The position numbers and the translations under genes were made by a program. Positions 10,822-21,865 of a stretch of 64,000 nucleotides of DNA are shown here, one piece after another; the stretch's first letter is position 1; every line of letters starts with the position of its first letter. The notes under the pieces are model-generated. The model searched no databases, had not been told where the DNA came from, and saw only the letters and a program-made list of their open reading frames with translations. The stretch covers positions 30,936,008 through 31,000,007 of the forward strand of contig CM049313.1 in the NCBI GenBank assembly GCA_026874595.1. Direction: 5' to 3'. The stretch comes from Sipunculus nudus (lineage: Eukaryota; Annelida; Sipuncula; Golfingiida; Sipunculidae).

Positions 10822-11868
10822 CGATTATGTCTTTCCTCCCATAGGGGAGACATATATAGTGTTTGGTCTGTTGTTGTTTTCGGCGTCATATCTTGCGAAT
10901 GCTATAACTGTTGAAAAGCTTGAAAATTTTTCATGAAATATTAAATTTAAATTTTTTCTACCAAAATCGTGGAAGAGTTTGGAAACAGGTGACCTTGACC
11001 GTCATCATCAATAGATTTTTTTGGGTGAACCCCATAACTTTTGAAGTATCCAATATTTTTCCCTCAAATTTGAGAAACTAATTGTTTAATCAAGTTCTGG
11101 AAGGAGCTCGAAAAAACTAGTGACCTTGACATGGATCTTCAAGGTCAAATTGGTCAGACAAAGTATTTGTGAACTTTATAACTTTTGAACCACCTAATAT
11201 ATTTCATGGAATTTGACTAGTGAAATGTCTCTAAAAAACTTGGATAAGTTCGAAAACTGGTAACCTTTACCTTCAACATCATGGTAAAATAGACCGAAAC
11301 AGAATTATTTGTGACCCCCATAACTTAAGAAGTAGCGCATATTTTATCCTCGAATTTGAAACACCAATGTTTTAATTAAGTCCCTTGAGGAGCTCGAATA
11401 CTGGTGACCTTTACCTGGATATCCACTTTTGAACCACTTGATGTATTTTAATGATATTCAACGTGTGAAATGTCTCTACCAAAATCTCGGACAAGTTAAA
11501 AATCTGGTGACATTGACCTTCATCATCATGGTCAAATTGGATGGAAAAAAGGTGAACCCCATAACTTTTGAAGTATCACATACTTTTCCTCAAATTTGAA
11601 ACAATATTGTTTTAATCAAGTTCCATGAGGTGCTCGAAAACGGGTGACCTTTACCTGGATCTCTTTGATCAAATTAACCAGAATATAATCTCAGATCAGT
11701 TCATAACTTGGTTACCTTGATCATCATCATACATGGTCAGATTATTAGAAAAACAGGATTTAAGCTATGACCACACTTAAGAGGTGTCCATGTTTTCCCC
11801 TCAGATTTTGGAAAGTGAGGCCTGTATATGATTTTGTGCAGTTGTGTCACAAAAACCAGATCCTCCAG
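10822..11868. mobile_element. 1.05-kb insertion in the right arm of the palindrome
   Basis: The left palindrome arm lacks this block, so the empty site (CATATGTTATAAG, read in reverse complement) can be compared with CATATG before it and TTAATTAG after it. The insert starts with a hairpin (ATGTCTTTCCTCCC ... GGGGAGACAT). It contains degenerate tandem units of roughly 280 bp (CATAACTTTTGAA..., CTCGAAAACTGGTGACC...). It ends with a TTTGTG/CACAAA hairpin shortly before CCAG. That end is loosely reminiscent of a Helitron terminus (hairpin then CTRR), but the match is imperfect. Confidence 0.6.
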
Positions 11869-12066
11869 TTAATTAGAGAATAAATTATCAATTATTATAT
11901 GAAATATAATAACTAATTTGTTGTATACTAGAGATAGACATGGATATATGTGATATAAGCGTATTTATGCAAAAAAATAATACATTGGCTGTTGCTAGTC
12001 AAATTGAAATTAGGGTTTTGCTGTTAAAATGGGTCAATGAACTAGTGACAACTATCTAAGAACATA

Positions 12067-12250
12067 CAGTGAAACCTTGTTGTGTCAAACTCGCTTAAGT
12101 CGAATACCCCGCTTATGTCGAAGTTACAGACTCGATATTCCGGACATCTCTAGTTAAATTATAACCAAATAAAACCAGCTTGCGTCGAACCTCGGATGTC
12201 TCTAAGTTTTCTGAGGGTCCCTTCGACTTCGAGACAACAAGGTTTCACTG
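12067..12250. mobile_element. 184-bp TIR MITE (pogo/Tc1-mariner-like)
   Basis: The left terminus CAGTGAAACCTTGTTGTGTC and right terminus GACAACAAGGTTTCACTG are nearly perfect inverted repeats, with weaker pairing inward (TTAAGTCGAA against TTCGACTTCGA). The left arm of the surrounding palindrome preserves the empty site (AACATATATAACTG in reverse complement). This shows insertion into a TA-rich spot with a probable TA duplication, one copy now TG. It is non-autonomous. The superfamily is inferred from terminus and TA target. Confidence 0.82.
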
Positions 12251-12916
12251 TGTATAACTGTCATGAAATAAGACACAAACCGGTAAGTATTAGGATAATT
12301 GTTTATTGGAAATGTGTTAATTGAGAGATAGAAAGTAACATACATTTGTTTCAATATTAAAATTTTATGGCAAGCTTTATAACGACCATGTGTAAAAACA
12401 GTTATGGTGTTGGTAGGGTAAACCTTTGTTTACTTTGGACTTCAACAAATTCTTCGATGAAAATATTTGCATAATTTTTGTTTCATTTTTATAGATGATT
12501 TCAAAATATCATTTTTTGGTGGTCATTTGCAAAGATTCAGTGAAAGATTCGAAAGTACCACTTGCTATATTTTGCCTAACTCCTATTGGACACATTCAGC
12601 AATAAGTACAAAAAGTATCTCACATACCGCGGAGAAGTCACTACTTCTTTTCAAACGTTTTGACTCTAGGTATTGAAAGCACATGAAAACCTTCATTTGA
12701 ATTAATTTTCAATAAAAAAAAAAGTCTGGGCAATAAATAAACCCTAATAATGCGAGAAATTATTGGTAAAGGTCAAAGTTTGTGACCTTTTGACTTCTGG
12801 TGACCTTTTAACAGAATAAATATTATTGCATGTTATTTGCATGGACTTGTAGATCTTGACAAGGCAAACATTTTAAGCTTAAATTACTGCAATGGAAAGA
12901 TCAAATGGTATATGTA

Positions 12917-13262
12917 CCGGCTTCTGTGGCTCAGGGGTGGAGCGCAGGACTCAAAGCCGGGAGATTGTGGGTTCGAATCTCAGCCAAGGCGGTGAGGTTT
13001 TTCACGGTCGGCCCCCACCCAGGGTGAGCGCTCTGCAGGCTTAATGGGAAGGCTGTGCCCTACAGCCATGTATCACTCACATACGAGTGCGTCTTTAGGG
13101 GTTCCTCGGTGTTATGACCCAGCAATGGGGATGATTAAACACCCAGGACCCGCAGGTGCGGTAGACACCAGGCCTGGGTGACACCAGGATATAAAAATGA
13201 TAGGAAGTGAGTGCTACTGCCCTGTCAAGTAGTCCCAAACCGAAAAGGAAACTCTGCAGATG
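12917..13262 (+). mobile_element. tRNA-derived SINE
   Basis: The head resembles a tRNA: TGGCTCAGGGGTGGAGC (12927-12943) matches a pol III A box with D stem, and GGTTCGAATCT (12970-12980) matches the B box at the expected distance. About 270 bp of non-tRNA body follow. The anticodon and acceptor stems do not fold, so it is not a functional tRNA. The hexamer ATGTAC occurs at both ends (12912 and 13260) and may be the target duplication. The mobilising LINE partner was not identified. Confidence 0.75.
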
Positions 13263-13690
13263 TACATACTTAATTAAGAATTAGTTAAGTCAGCATTAAA
13301 AAACTGGAAACGGTTACCTCCACCAAAAAAATTAAAAAAAAAAAAAAAAACTTTTTTTTTGGTCATTCAGTTTTTTATAGTGCGGGTGCTTGCAAATAAA
13401 TCATTTGTTTCCTCATCTTTGAAGTTACTGCATTAACATCATTTTAGCATTATCCCAGCTGTGACTTTAAAAATGCTTCTAGGTCACCCATGTTGGGACT
13501 TGACCTAGGTCTTGATAAGATGCATCGATGCTGCAAGTTTGGTGACTGTATCTTAAATTCTTCATGAGTTTTAAAGTTTTAACACAATGTGTGACGGACG
13601 GACAGAAAGACGGACAGACGGACACTCACAATTTCTTTTGTCCTCCGCCATCGCTGAAGGCGCCGCTGGTGGGGGACAAAAATTAACCTT
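13263..13690. mobile_element. Probable interspersed repeat with GGACGGACAG tract
   Basis: It contains an A-run next to a T-run (13330-13361), a GACGGACGGACAGAAAGACGG tract near 13583-13621, and an inverted motif (TCCTCCGCC ... GGTGGGGGA) before 13680. These are features I associate with mollusc repeats. Boundaries are uncertain and no coding is seen. Confidence 0.45.
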
Positions 13691-14940
13691 CATTTTAACA
13701 AACTATGACCAATATTCACACACACAAACAATTGGCACCCAAGGTCATTAATTTTATTCTTTTTAAACATCCAATGATCCAGATCTTAGTAGACATAAAT
13801 ATCCCCATTTGACAGTCTTGACCATTCGCTCCCAACTTGTCTTTCATGGCGCTGATCGTAGGGCATAGGACGTATTATCACACTGTTGCTGATTCGAAAC
13901 CTGGTGAAGAGCTTCACAACTGACCTATCCAGGAACTCTGTGAGACCTTAGTCACATATTCATTCAATTAATACTCGTGTAGCAGAGCTGTTACAAGCAA
14001 CCAATCAAGTTACCATTGGCAAAGAAAACAGTCAATCACCCAACAAGTGCAAGATTTGCATAATTTTGGCAACTCTCTCAAACAGAACACATGTAGTCTG
14101 TATGAGTACCTGTGTCGGCCTGTTTTCAGAGATATTTTTTATACAAAGGAGACAATATAAAAAGTTCTAGGCCAAAGGTTGCAAGAGCCATTCCACTGAT
14201 TACATAATGAATAATAATGTCTTACTTGGACTTAATTTTTATGATACAAATAATCCAAAATATGGCATTATTATAAGTAAAATACTGTGGTTGGCTTTAT
14301 ATTTGCGAGGCTAAAATTTCGCGATTTCTTCATTTCGAGCATTTCATGAGTGTTTAATTTTCACAATTGCAATACCTATAAATTCTTAGTACAACAGTAT
14401 TTGTTTTGATTTTCAGTTTAAAATAAACCTGCAATACCTCACTTATATCTCGATCAGCCATAAATTTATGACAGGTGTCATGTTTGATAAATCCCTGTGA
14501 TTAAACTGTGTTTTACAATAATTAATGCTTGTATGCATGGCCCATTTTCAATACCATACACCAATAAGGTTGCTATTAAGGTTTTTTCCTGGGGAAATGA
14601 TAACTATTTGTGCAGATGCATCATCCCCTCTTCTTCATCGTAGTTGATGGGGCATCTTATTCCCAAGGGTTTCATATTCGGGATTATTTCACATTCAGGA
14701 ATATCACAAACTAAAGCCCTTGCAAATAAAAAGACAACCACAGTGTATGTGTATGCATAATTTAACATGATATTACAATACATGATATATGCAATATTTA
14801 ACATGCAACTTACAATTCTGACTTAACTTATATTTTCAAATTAATTGCTAATTTATAATATGGCAAAAAAAAAAATCCATGGAAAAATTGATTATGCTGA
14901 AAAAAATAGGGTTTAGTATAAACTTAAAATCATTATGCCC
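13691..14940. other. AT-rich DNA, no gene supported
   Basis: No exon could be defended. A minus-strand 66-codon frame at 14604-14804 contains an acidic stretch but has no splice or promoter support. A B-box-like GGTTTCGAATC on the minus strand near 13900 is noted under the rejected items. Confidence 0.4.
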
Positions 14941-15205
14941 CTGAAAGTGAAAATAAGTACTTTCTGTCCACCTTTTTGTCCATCTGTAAATACTTCATAT
15001 GCAACACAGCATCTCAAAACTTTTCCTTTTTTTTTTAATGCCAGTCCTGTCAGAGTATTAGTTTTGCTATCATATATTTAGTACTTGATTATCACCAAAT
15101 ATGGGGGCCATTTCCGCTTAGCTTTTAAAATGCTTATAAATAAGAGAACAATATTTTAATAATAAATATCAGCATATTTTGTATGTGACCCATGGCTCCC
15201 TTGTT
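14941..15205 (+). mobile_element. Fragment of family A repeat with right end
   Basis: It includes CTTTCTGTCCACCTTTTTGT early and closes with GTGACCCATGGCTCCCTTGT, the family right-end signature. The middle is diverged. Confidence 0.5.
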
Positions 15206-15573
15206 TTAGCTGGGATCATAGACAATCAAGGTTTTTTTCATGTACACTGTTTGGCAATAAAAATATTTGATACAGGGGGTTCAAAGAATATGGATTGTAG
15301 CTGAGAAACATAATCCACTTTGATCAACGTGGCCTAGTATGTTATATAAATGAATTAAAACAAATATTAATTTAATTATTGAATTGCTTCCTCAGTAAAA
15401 GAAATCTTATAATTTGGACATTGATTAAATGTCCATTGAAACATCCAGATCCTGAATGTCCTGGTCCTAGTCTCAAAGCATCCTTGGTTAAAATGTACAG
15501 ATCCTAAACTTGTGGATTCATGTAACAGATGGAGGTGTCGTTAGTGTAGGATAACGTGCATATACAGGAGTCA
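15206..15573. other. AT-rich DNA, no gene seen
   Basis: No exon, RNA gene or recognised repeat lies between the family A fragment and the hAT-type MITE. Confidence 0.35.
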
Positions 15574-15581
15574 CAAACTGG

Positions 15582-15845
15582 CAGGGGCGTCAATATAGGG
15601 GGGGATAGGGGGTATATATACCCCCCACTTTTTGGCAAGGGGGGGATGGTCAATGTAATCATCCCCCCCCCCCCCACTTTTCAGAGAATAATATTATAAT
15701 ATTGCAAATAAAATGTATTAATAAATAGAATTAAAGACGTTGGATCTATTTACTAAATAATGTTATATCTAAACCTTGCTTAGAATTCACAAAATAACTT
15801 ATTTTCTAAAACATTATAATTATTTAAAATATTACGTATATATAA

Positions 15846-15893
<48 letters not shown>

Positions 15894-15995
15894 TATGTCA
15901 CTCAGACATGCTGAAAAGGGTATATATATATGTGTGTGTGTATATTCATATACAAAATCATCCCCCCCACCCTGGAAGAAAAATTGACACCACTG
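15582..15995. mobile_element. hAT-type MITE with perfect 8-bp target duplication
   Basis: CAAACTGG occurs exactly at 15574-15581 and 15996-16003. Between them the left end CAGGGGCGTCAAT pairs with the reverse complement of the right end, CAGTGGTGTCAAT. Poly-G/poly-C tracts follow inside each end (GGGGGGGAT on both). The 414-bp body is non-coding and includes a (TA)n run. An 8-bp duplication plus CAG...G termini is the signature of the hAT superfamily. Confidence 0.9.
15853..15891. repeat. (TA)n microsatellite
   Basis: About 19 TA units lie inside the hAT MITE, followed by further TATATATA and TGTGTGTG stretches to about 15943. Confidence 0.9.
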
Positions 15996-16003
15996 CAAAC
16001 TGG

Positions 16004-17521
16004 TGAGTGATTATGTTTTGATATGTGCTGTGTTACAGATTGCTGCATGGTGTGTGTTTGAGGCAGCATATGGACTGGCTTACAGGGGCGTGTACATCAC
16101 ACTGAGGGGATACAGCCTGGGCAGGTGAAACAATGTTGGCATATTGGGCAGGTCAGTTGTTGCGGAGGATAGCAGTTCTCTATTGATCAGGGGAGACAGC
16201 TGATGACTTGATTCAGTCTGGCAGCATGAGTTACAGCATTGTTGGGCCTAATTAATCATGCAATTAATGTTTTGTGGAAGTTTAGCTGCACTGGCCAGTA
16301 GGCTGTACCACTGGGATAAACTGAGACAGACCAGTAATGGACTAGGTCTGAACAGTCAGGCTCTTTGTTTAGATTGTTCTCACAGCCATCCATACAACTC
16401 CCATAACAGTTCAGCTATTTGTCCCTGTCACTTTGATGAGAGAAGATCCAAGCAGATTCACTTGAGCTTCTCATACTATGAAATTTCCCCTTTTGGTAAA
16501 ATTGTTGGAACAGTTGGCATGTCCTATCTGTCTGCAGCTGCCCTCTATCGGCAGACTGTGGGACTATTTCAGCCTTGACAATATCCTCAAAAGTTACAAA
16601 ACATTTTCTCAGTTTGTACAATTTACTAGCACTAAACTAAAAGGTACAGCCTTCAGTTTATACCCTTCCACAAAACAACATTTTCAATGTGAAATGACCC
16701 ATGTTACACTAACTTCTTTTAAAGCAGCTTGTCTTAAATGAGGAATGCTGGCCTCATTGCTTCCTGAGTTTTAATGACCCTGCTGTTGACAGTATCATGG
16801 TGAGATTGATCAGTTATGTGATCAAGACCAGGTCTTGGCTGTCAGGTGAACTCAGTGCCTTCTGCCACTTCAAGTTCTGTCTTACATAAAACTGTTCCAT
16901 TTAGACCTGATCAGTGATGCAGCACCTGTTTTAACACTTGACAACAATGGAAAACATACTATTTGCCATGATTTCAATTGTAGCAATCTACTTCTGTGCT
17001 AGATCTGAGAGACATCTCAAAAGTTCACCACCATGGAACCAGTCAATATTCCAGTAACTATTGCAAATACAATGTACATCATCCAGGATTTTGGCCAGAA
17101 ACATGGTACTTGTTATACACAGGGTTATTGGTTTTACCACCAAAATTGTGGCTCTTAATGGTTGTGAGATTATCCGTGGTAGCAGATTATCCGTGATAGC
17201 AGATTATCTTTGTTAAAACCTTTGTGTCGTTATCCATATGTCACGTTAAAGCAGTTATTCTTGTATTCCAAAGTTACCAGCCATCTTCATTTTGTTTCCA
17301 TAGAAGATTATTGGTATTAAGACACATGGCCATTTACTGATGACAAACACTCAGAATCAGTTATCTGGGTAAGGGGATATGTGGGAAGCAATTAACCTGG
17401 TAGCAGATATATCTTTGTGTCAGATATACATGCATCATAAAATATACTATACACCTATTTCCAGACTACACTTTCAGTAAGCATATGTATTAATATAAAT
17501 ACTGTGACATTTTATCTTCAA
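16004..17521. other. No gene supported
   Basis: Three overlapping open frames near 16258-16741 (68-106 codons, both strands) look like chance in a locally less AT-rich stretch. A short direct repeat of TAGCAGATTATCCGTG occurs near 17160-17210. No splice sites or domains are evident. Confidence 0.4.
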
Positions 17522-18786
17522 GAGTCCATTTGTGTAGATTGAGATGAAAAAGGTACTCCTTGTCATGTGTCATATAGTTAGAGATAAAAAAGGGCACTCC
17601 ATATGTCATATATAGTCAGTGAAAAAAGGCACTCCATGTGTCATATAGTCAGAGATGAAAAAAAGGCACTTCATGTGTCATTTAGTCAGAAATAAAAAAG
17701 GCACTCCATGTGTCATATAGTCAGAAATAAAAAAGAGACTCCATGTGTCATATAGTCAGAAATAAAAAAGGCACTCCATGTTTCATATAGTCAGAGATAA
17801 AAAGGCACTCCAAGTGTCATATAGTTAGAGATAAAAAAGGGCACTCCATATGTCATATATAGTCAGTGAAAAAAGGCACTCCATGTGTCATATAGTCAGA
17901 GATGAAAAAAAGGCACTTCATGTGTCATTTAGTCAGAAATAAAAAAGGCACTCCATGTGTCATATAGTCAGAAATAAAAAAGAGACTCCATGTGTCATAT
18001 AGTCAGAAATAAAAAAGGCACTCCATGTTTCATATAGTCAGAGATAAAAAGGCACTCCAAGTGTCATATAGTTAGAGATAAAAAAGGGCACTCCATATGT
18101 CATATATAGTCAGTGAAAAAAGGCACTCCATGTGTCATATAGTCAGAGATGAAAAAAAGGCACTTCATGTGTCATATAGTCAGAAATAAAAAAGAGACTC
18201 CATGTGTCATATAGTCAGAAATAAAAAAGGCACTCCATGTTTCATATAGTCAGAGATAAAAGGGCACTCCATGTGTCATATAGTCAGAGATAAAAAAGGC
18301 ACTCCATGTGTCATATAGTCAGTGATGAAAAAAGGCAGTCCATGTGTCATATAGTCAGAGATAAAAAGGCACTCCAAGTGTCATATAGTCAGAGATAAAA
18401 AAGGCACTCCATGTGTCATATAGTCATTGAAGAAAAAAGGCAGTCCATGTGTCATATAGTCAGAGATAAAAAAGGCACTCCATGTGTCATATAGTCAGTG
18501 ATGAAAAAAGGCAGTCCATGTGTCATATAGTCAGAGATAAAAAAGGCACTCCATGTGTCATATAGTCAGTGATGAAAAAAGGCACTCCATGTGTCATATA
18601 GTCAGTGATGAAAAAAGGCAGTGCATGTGTCATATAGTCAGAGATAAAAAAGGCACTCCATGTGTCATATAGTCAGTGATGAAAAAAGGCAGTCCATGTG
18701 TCATATAGTCAGAGATAAAAAAGGCACTCCATGTGTCATATAGTCAGTGATGAAAAAAGGCAGTCCATGTGTCATATAGTCAGTAA
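17522..18786. repeat. 35-bp minisatellite, about 35 copies, with 247-bp higher-order repeat
   Basis: The core unit is GGCACTCCATGTGTCATATA followed by GTCAGAGATAAAAAA. Unit length varies by one or two bases in the A-run. The variant GTTAGAGATAAAAAAGGG recurs at 17577, 17824 and 18071, so a seven-unit block of 247 bp is repeated. The third copy has lost one unit. It is non-coding. Confidence 0.95.
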
Positions 18787-19732
18787 TTATATAGGACATC
18801 TAGAATCGTGACATCCTTACCTAGGATGTTACAGATAGGCTTTTGCCAGGGAGTATATTTTGACCATGGTCAAATAACAGGGATTAATGATGGATAAGTC
18901 ATCTTAAAATAGTAATTTAAATGAAAAAAGCGACCTGTCAGTGTTTCTTTTATGGCATTTTTAAGCTCAGTATTGTGGGATGGAACTGGCTGGTAAGATA
19001 TTAAGGATAAAATAACCAAGACCCAAGCTGGAGTTTGCTTTTCTTTGTTGTTTCCATGATAAGTTCTTAATTATGACTACATAGATATGTTGCTTATCAT
19101 GTCAGTGCTGGCCTGACAGATCTGCTACTTGTCATGTCAATGTTGGCCTGACATTCCAAGTCACAGGTAGATACAATAAATTCCAAAATCATGCAAAGTT
19201 TTGCTGGCAGATACTGAAGTAGGTAGTAAAGATCACACAAACAGATAGTGCCAGGGGGGAGGAGACTGTTCTTCACTAACAGACCTCCCTGCTCCAGGCT
19301 GCACACTCTAACTTGTAGGCTTGAAATTATTGTTCACAAGAACGTTTCAAAGAAACAGCAAACTCAAGCTCTGGGCTGGTCATTTTATCTTTGATTATTA
19401 ATCAGGTAGTATTATTTCTGCCATCTGATCTCCAGCTCACCCAGTGGCAAAAGCCCACGGTGACAGGAGTTTGCTGTGATAAACACCATCAGGTCTCAGT
19501 GGGTTTTATGGGATATCTTCATCACAAGACGTGTGTGGCAGTCAATAATCATTTCAGAAAGTTTAGGTCTACATAAAAATCAACTTGGTTCAATCACCTA
19601 TAAACCAAGGCACTGATAAAGAAGAAGTAAAGTGTTTTTTTTATATGGTTTATCTCATGTTTCTTCAGGATATAATGAATGGTGGAAACAAAACCATCTT
19701 GTGGAAGATGACAGTTATGATATTTGTCTATT
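18787..19732. other. AT-rich DNA, no gene seen
   Basis: There are no recognisable exons or repeats. A small near-duplicated phrase (CTTATCATGTCAGTGCTGGCC and CTTGTCATGTCAATGTTGGCC) lies at about 19093-19150. Confidence 0.4.
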
Positions 19733-21130
19733 TAGCTCACCATACCTTCAGCCCAGCTGAGCTGTAGGTTATAGCTATCATTCTGTGTCAATCATTTACC
19801 TGCCCATCTGTCTCTCTAGCTGTCAGGCAATGTTGACACAGTTGGAACTATGAATCTGAAATTTGCCATACGGTTAGATGTTCCAAGTTCTCCTACTAAA
19901 CCAGAAACTGGGTCACTGTTAATTCATTCCTTTGAAAAAGTAAGGAAAAAACTAAAAGCCTATTGTTACATTTCCTGACTGAATAATATCAAAACCAATA
20001 TAGTTATTTTGTTCAAATGGCTGTCCTGCTGTCTGGTGGTTTGTTAACAGGGCACAAATCATCATTGTTGCACCTAGAATCTACTCACTTGGCATCAAGG
20101 GAGGCCCTTGTAAAAAATCTCCTCAGTAGTGTGAAATAAGGTCACTGTGACCTATATTCTCTGAGTTAAAGGGCCTCTTTATGCACCCCAGAATAATTTA
20201 AAAAATTGACACAAAAGTTCCAGTATCAGAATAAATAACACGTTGATTACCATGATGCTTTCTATGCATATTGATCATGGATAGTTTTATCAGTTCCTGA
20301 AGATTCTTGGGGACAGCTTTAATTTTATATTTTTTACAAATATTTTACTTTAATTTTTAGACCTTCAAATGAAGGTCTAGACTTTAACAGGGCACAAACG
20401 AGAACTATTGGTACCATAAACTTCTTACTCTATGTCCATGGAGGTCCTAGGCAAATCTACTTAGAAGCTTGAACAAGGTCATGGTGACCTATATTCTGGG
20501 AGCTATTGGATAAAAACATGATTTTAGCACCCTGACAGTCAGATTGGCACAAATTATATCTTTTATCTGTATCTGGGCAAATTGTTTTTGAAACTTGAAA
20601 CTAGGTCATGGTGACTTATATTCTAGAACCAAAAGTATTATTGTGAGCACCCAAAAGTCAGAAATTGTACACATTTATATATCCGTTTGCCCTAAAATCT
20701 TCATAACATCAAGAAATGTATTGTGTAAATATCCATGGAAACCTGAAATTGGGTCATGGTGACCTATATTCTGGAGCTACTTGCCAAAAACATGATTTTG
20801 ACCACCCAGACAGTGAGGCAAGGCATAAAACTTAAATGTTTGAACTAGAACCTTTAAATATGATATCCAGGGAGGTCCCCAACAATTCTCCTGTCAATTC
20901 TGAAATAAGGTCACTATGACTTAAATTCTGTTAGCTATAGGGAAAAACATGAATTTAGCACTCATATGGACACAAAACAATATGGTTGGACCTAGAACCT
21001 ATTAACTTTAAATTCAAGGAGGTCCTTGGCAAATCTCCTTCATCACTTGAGATGACCTATATTCTGTGAGATACAAGTCGAAAACCTAATTTTGAGCATC
21101 CAGAAAATATATGATTAATGTATCTGAAAG
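19733..21130 (+). mobile_element. Long diverged copy of family A repeat
   Basis: It starts at TAGCTCACCATACC ... CAGCTGAGCTGTAGG and contains the conserved phrases CTATGAATCTGAAATTTGCC and GGTTAGATGTTCCAAGTTCT. The later part holds degenerate tandem modules of about 200 bp based on GGTCATGGTGACCTATATTC. No reverse transcriptase or transposase was recognised. Confidence 0.6.
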
Positions 21131-21156
21131 TCATTCTACCCGTTGTGCAAGGTTCC

Positions 21157-21865
21157 TTAAAGGGAACTAATCACCAATAAAGGATGTTAGATCAACACGG
21201 ACAATAGCGTCTTATCTTTTAAATAAATCCTTACCTGCCAAAATATTGCCATGAAACCAGTGGCTTACTCCTGTTCACGAGTATTAAAAAAAGTGGACAG
21301 GGCACAATCACAGGTGTCAACATAAACACAGTGCATGGGACTCTGTTCATCACATGGGCCACAACACCTGTCACTCAGGAGATGCTCTGACTGATTTCAC
21401 CCCAAAAAATATACTAAGTAATACATGTTCCCCCTGGCTGAAACATTGAATGATGCAGTGGCTGAGGGACCTGATATATGTGGTCACACTGTGCAGTGCA
21501 TGTCATTTCAGCTCAGGCCCCTCAACTTATCATACAAATCAGTGGTGACAGGTTCTACAATGAATTTATATTTGGCCCATGGACCACAATGTCCATCCAG
21601 CAGAGATATATCAGAGGACATGAAGGGCCTTGTATTAACTAGTTTTGTACTACTCCTTGTTTGATATATGTCACGTATACACAAAATCGGACCTCCATCA
21701 GGCAGCCTTGTTATGGCAAACTGACACACATGGACTGTTTACTCACATGCAGAACCATAACAAGGTGATAAACAGGTGTATGGAAGGCACTGAGACTGTT
21801 TGCAGAGATGGTTTTGTTTGGAAAATTTTGTATAAAGCAAAACTGAGCTGATTATGTCCCTTTAA
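21157..21865. mobile_element. TIR element of about 0.7 kb
   Basis: The left end TTAAAGGGAACTAATCACC and the reverse complement of the right end TTAAAGGGACATAATCAGC agree at 16 of 19 positions. TA dinucleotides at both ends could be the target duplication. The interior contains only short open frames (68-79 codons) without known motifs, so it is non-autonomous. Confidence 0.55.

Larger units (their letters stand above)
9186..12645. repeat. Nested 3.46-kb inverted repeat (foldback structure)
   Basis: Three successive blocks on the left are reverse-complement matches to blocks on the right: 9186-9790 with 11869-12645, 9788-9925 with 10684-10821, and 9943-10057 with 10208-10333. The central spacer is about 150 bp. 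Arm similarity looks around 85-93% by eye. The right arm is longer because it carries at least two insertions (10822-11868 and 12067-12250), and perhaps a third stretch at about 10336-10676. No transposase is present. It could be a foldback transposon or a segmental inverted duplication. Confidence 0.85.

Noticed and set aside
12917-12995. Functional tRNA gene
   Set aside because: A and B boxes fit, but the acceptor and anticodon stems do not pair and a long non-tRNA body follows. It is a SINE head.
13860-13960. Minus-strand tRNA-like B box (GGTTTCGAATC)
   Set aside because: The A box and stems are not convincing. Too weak to call a SINE or tRNA.
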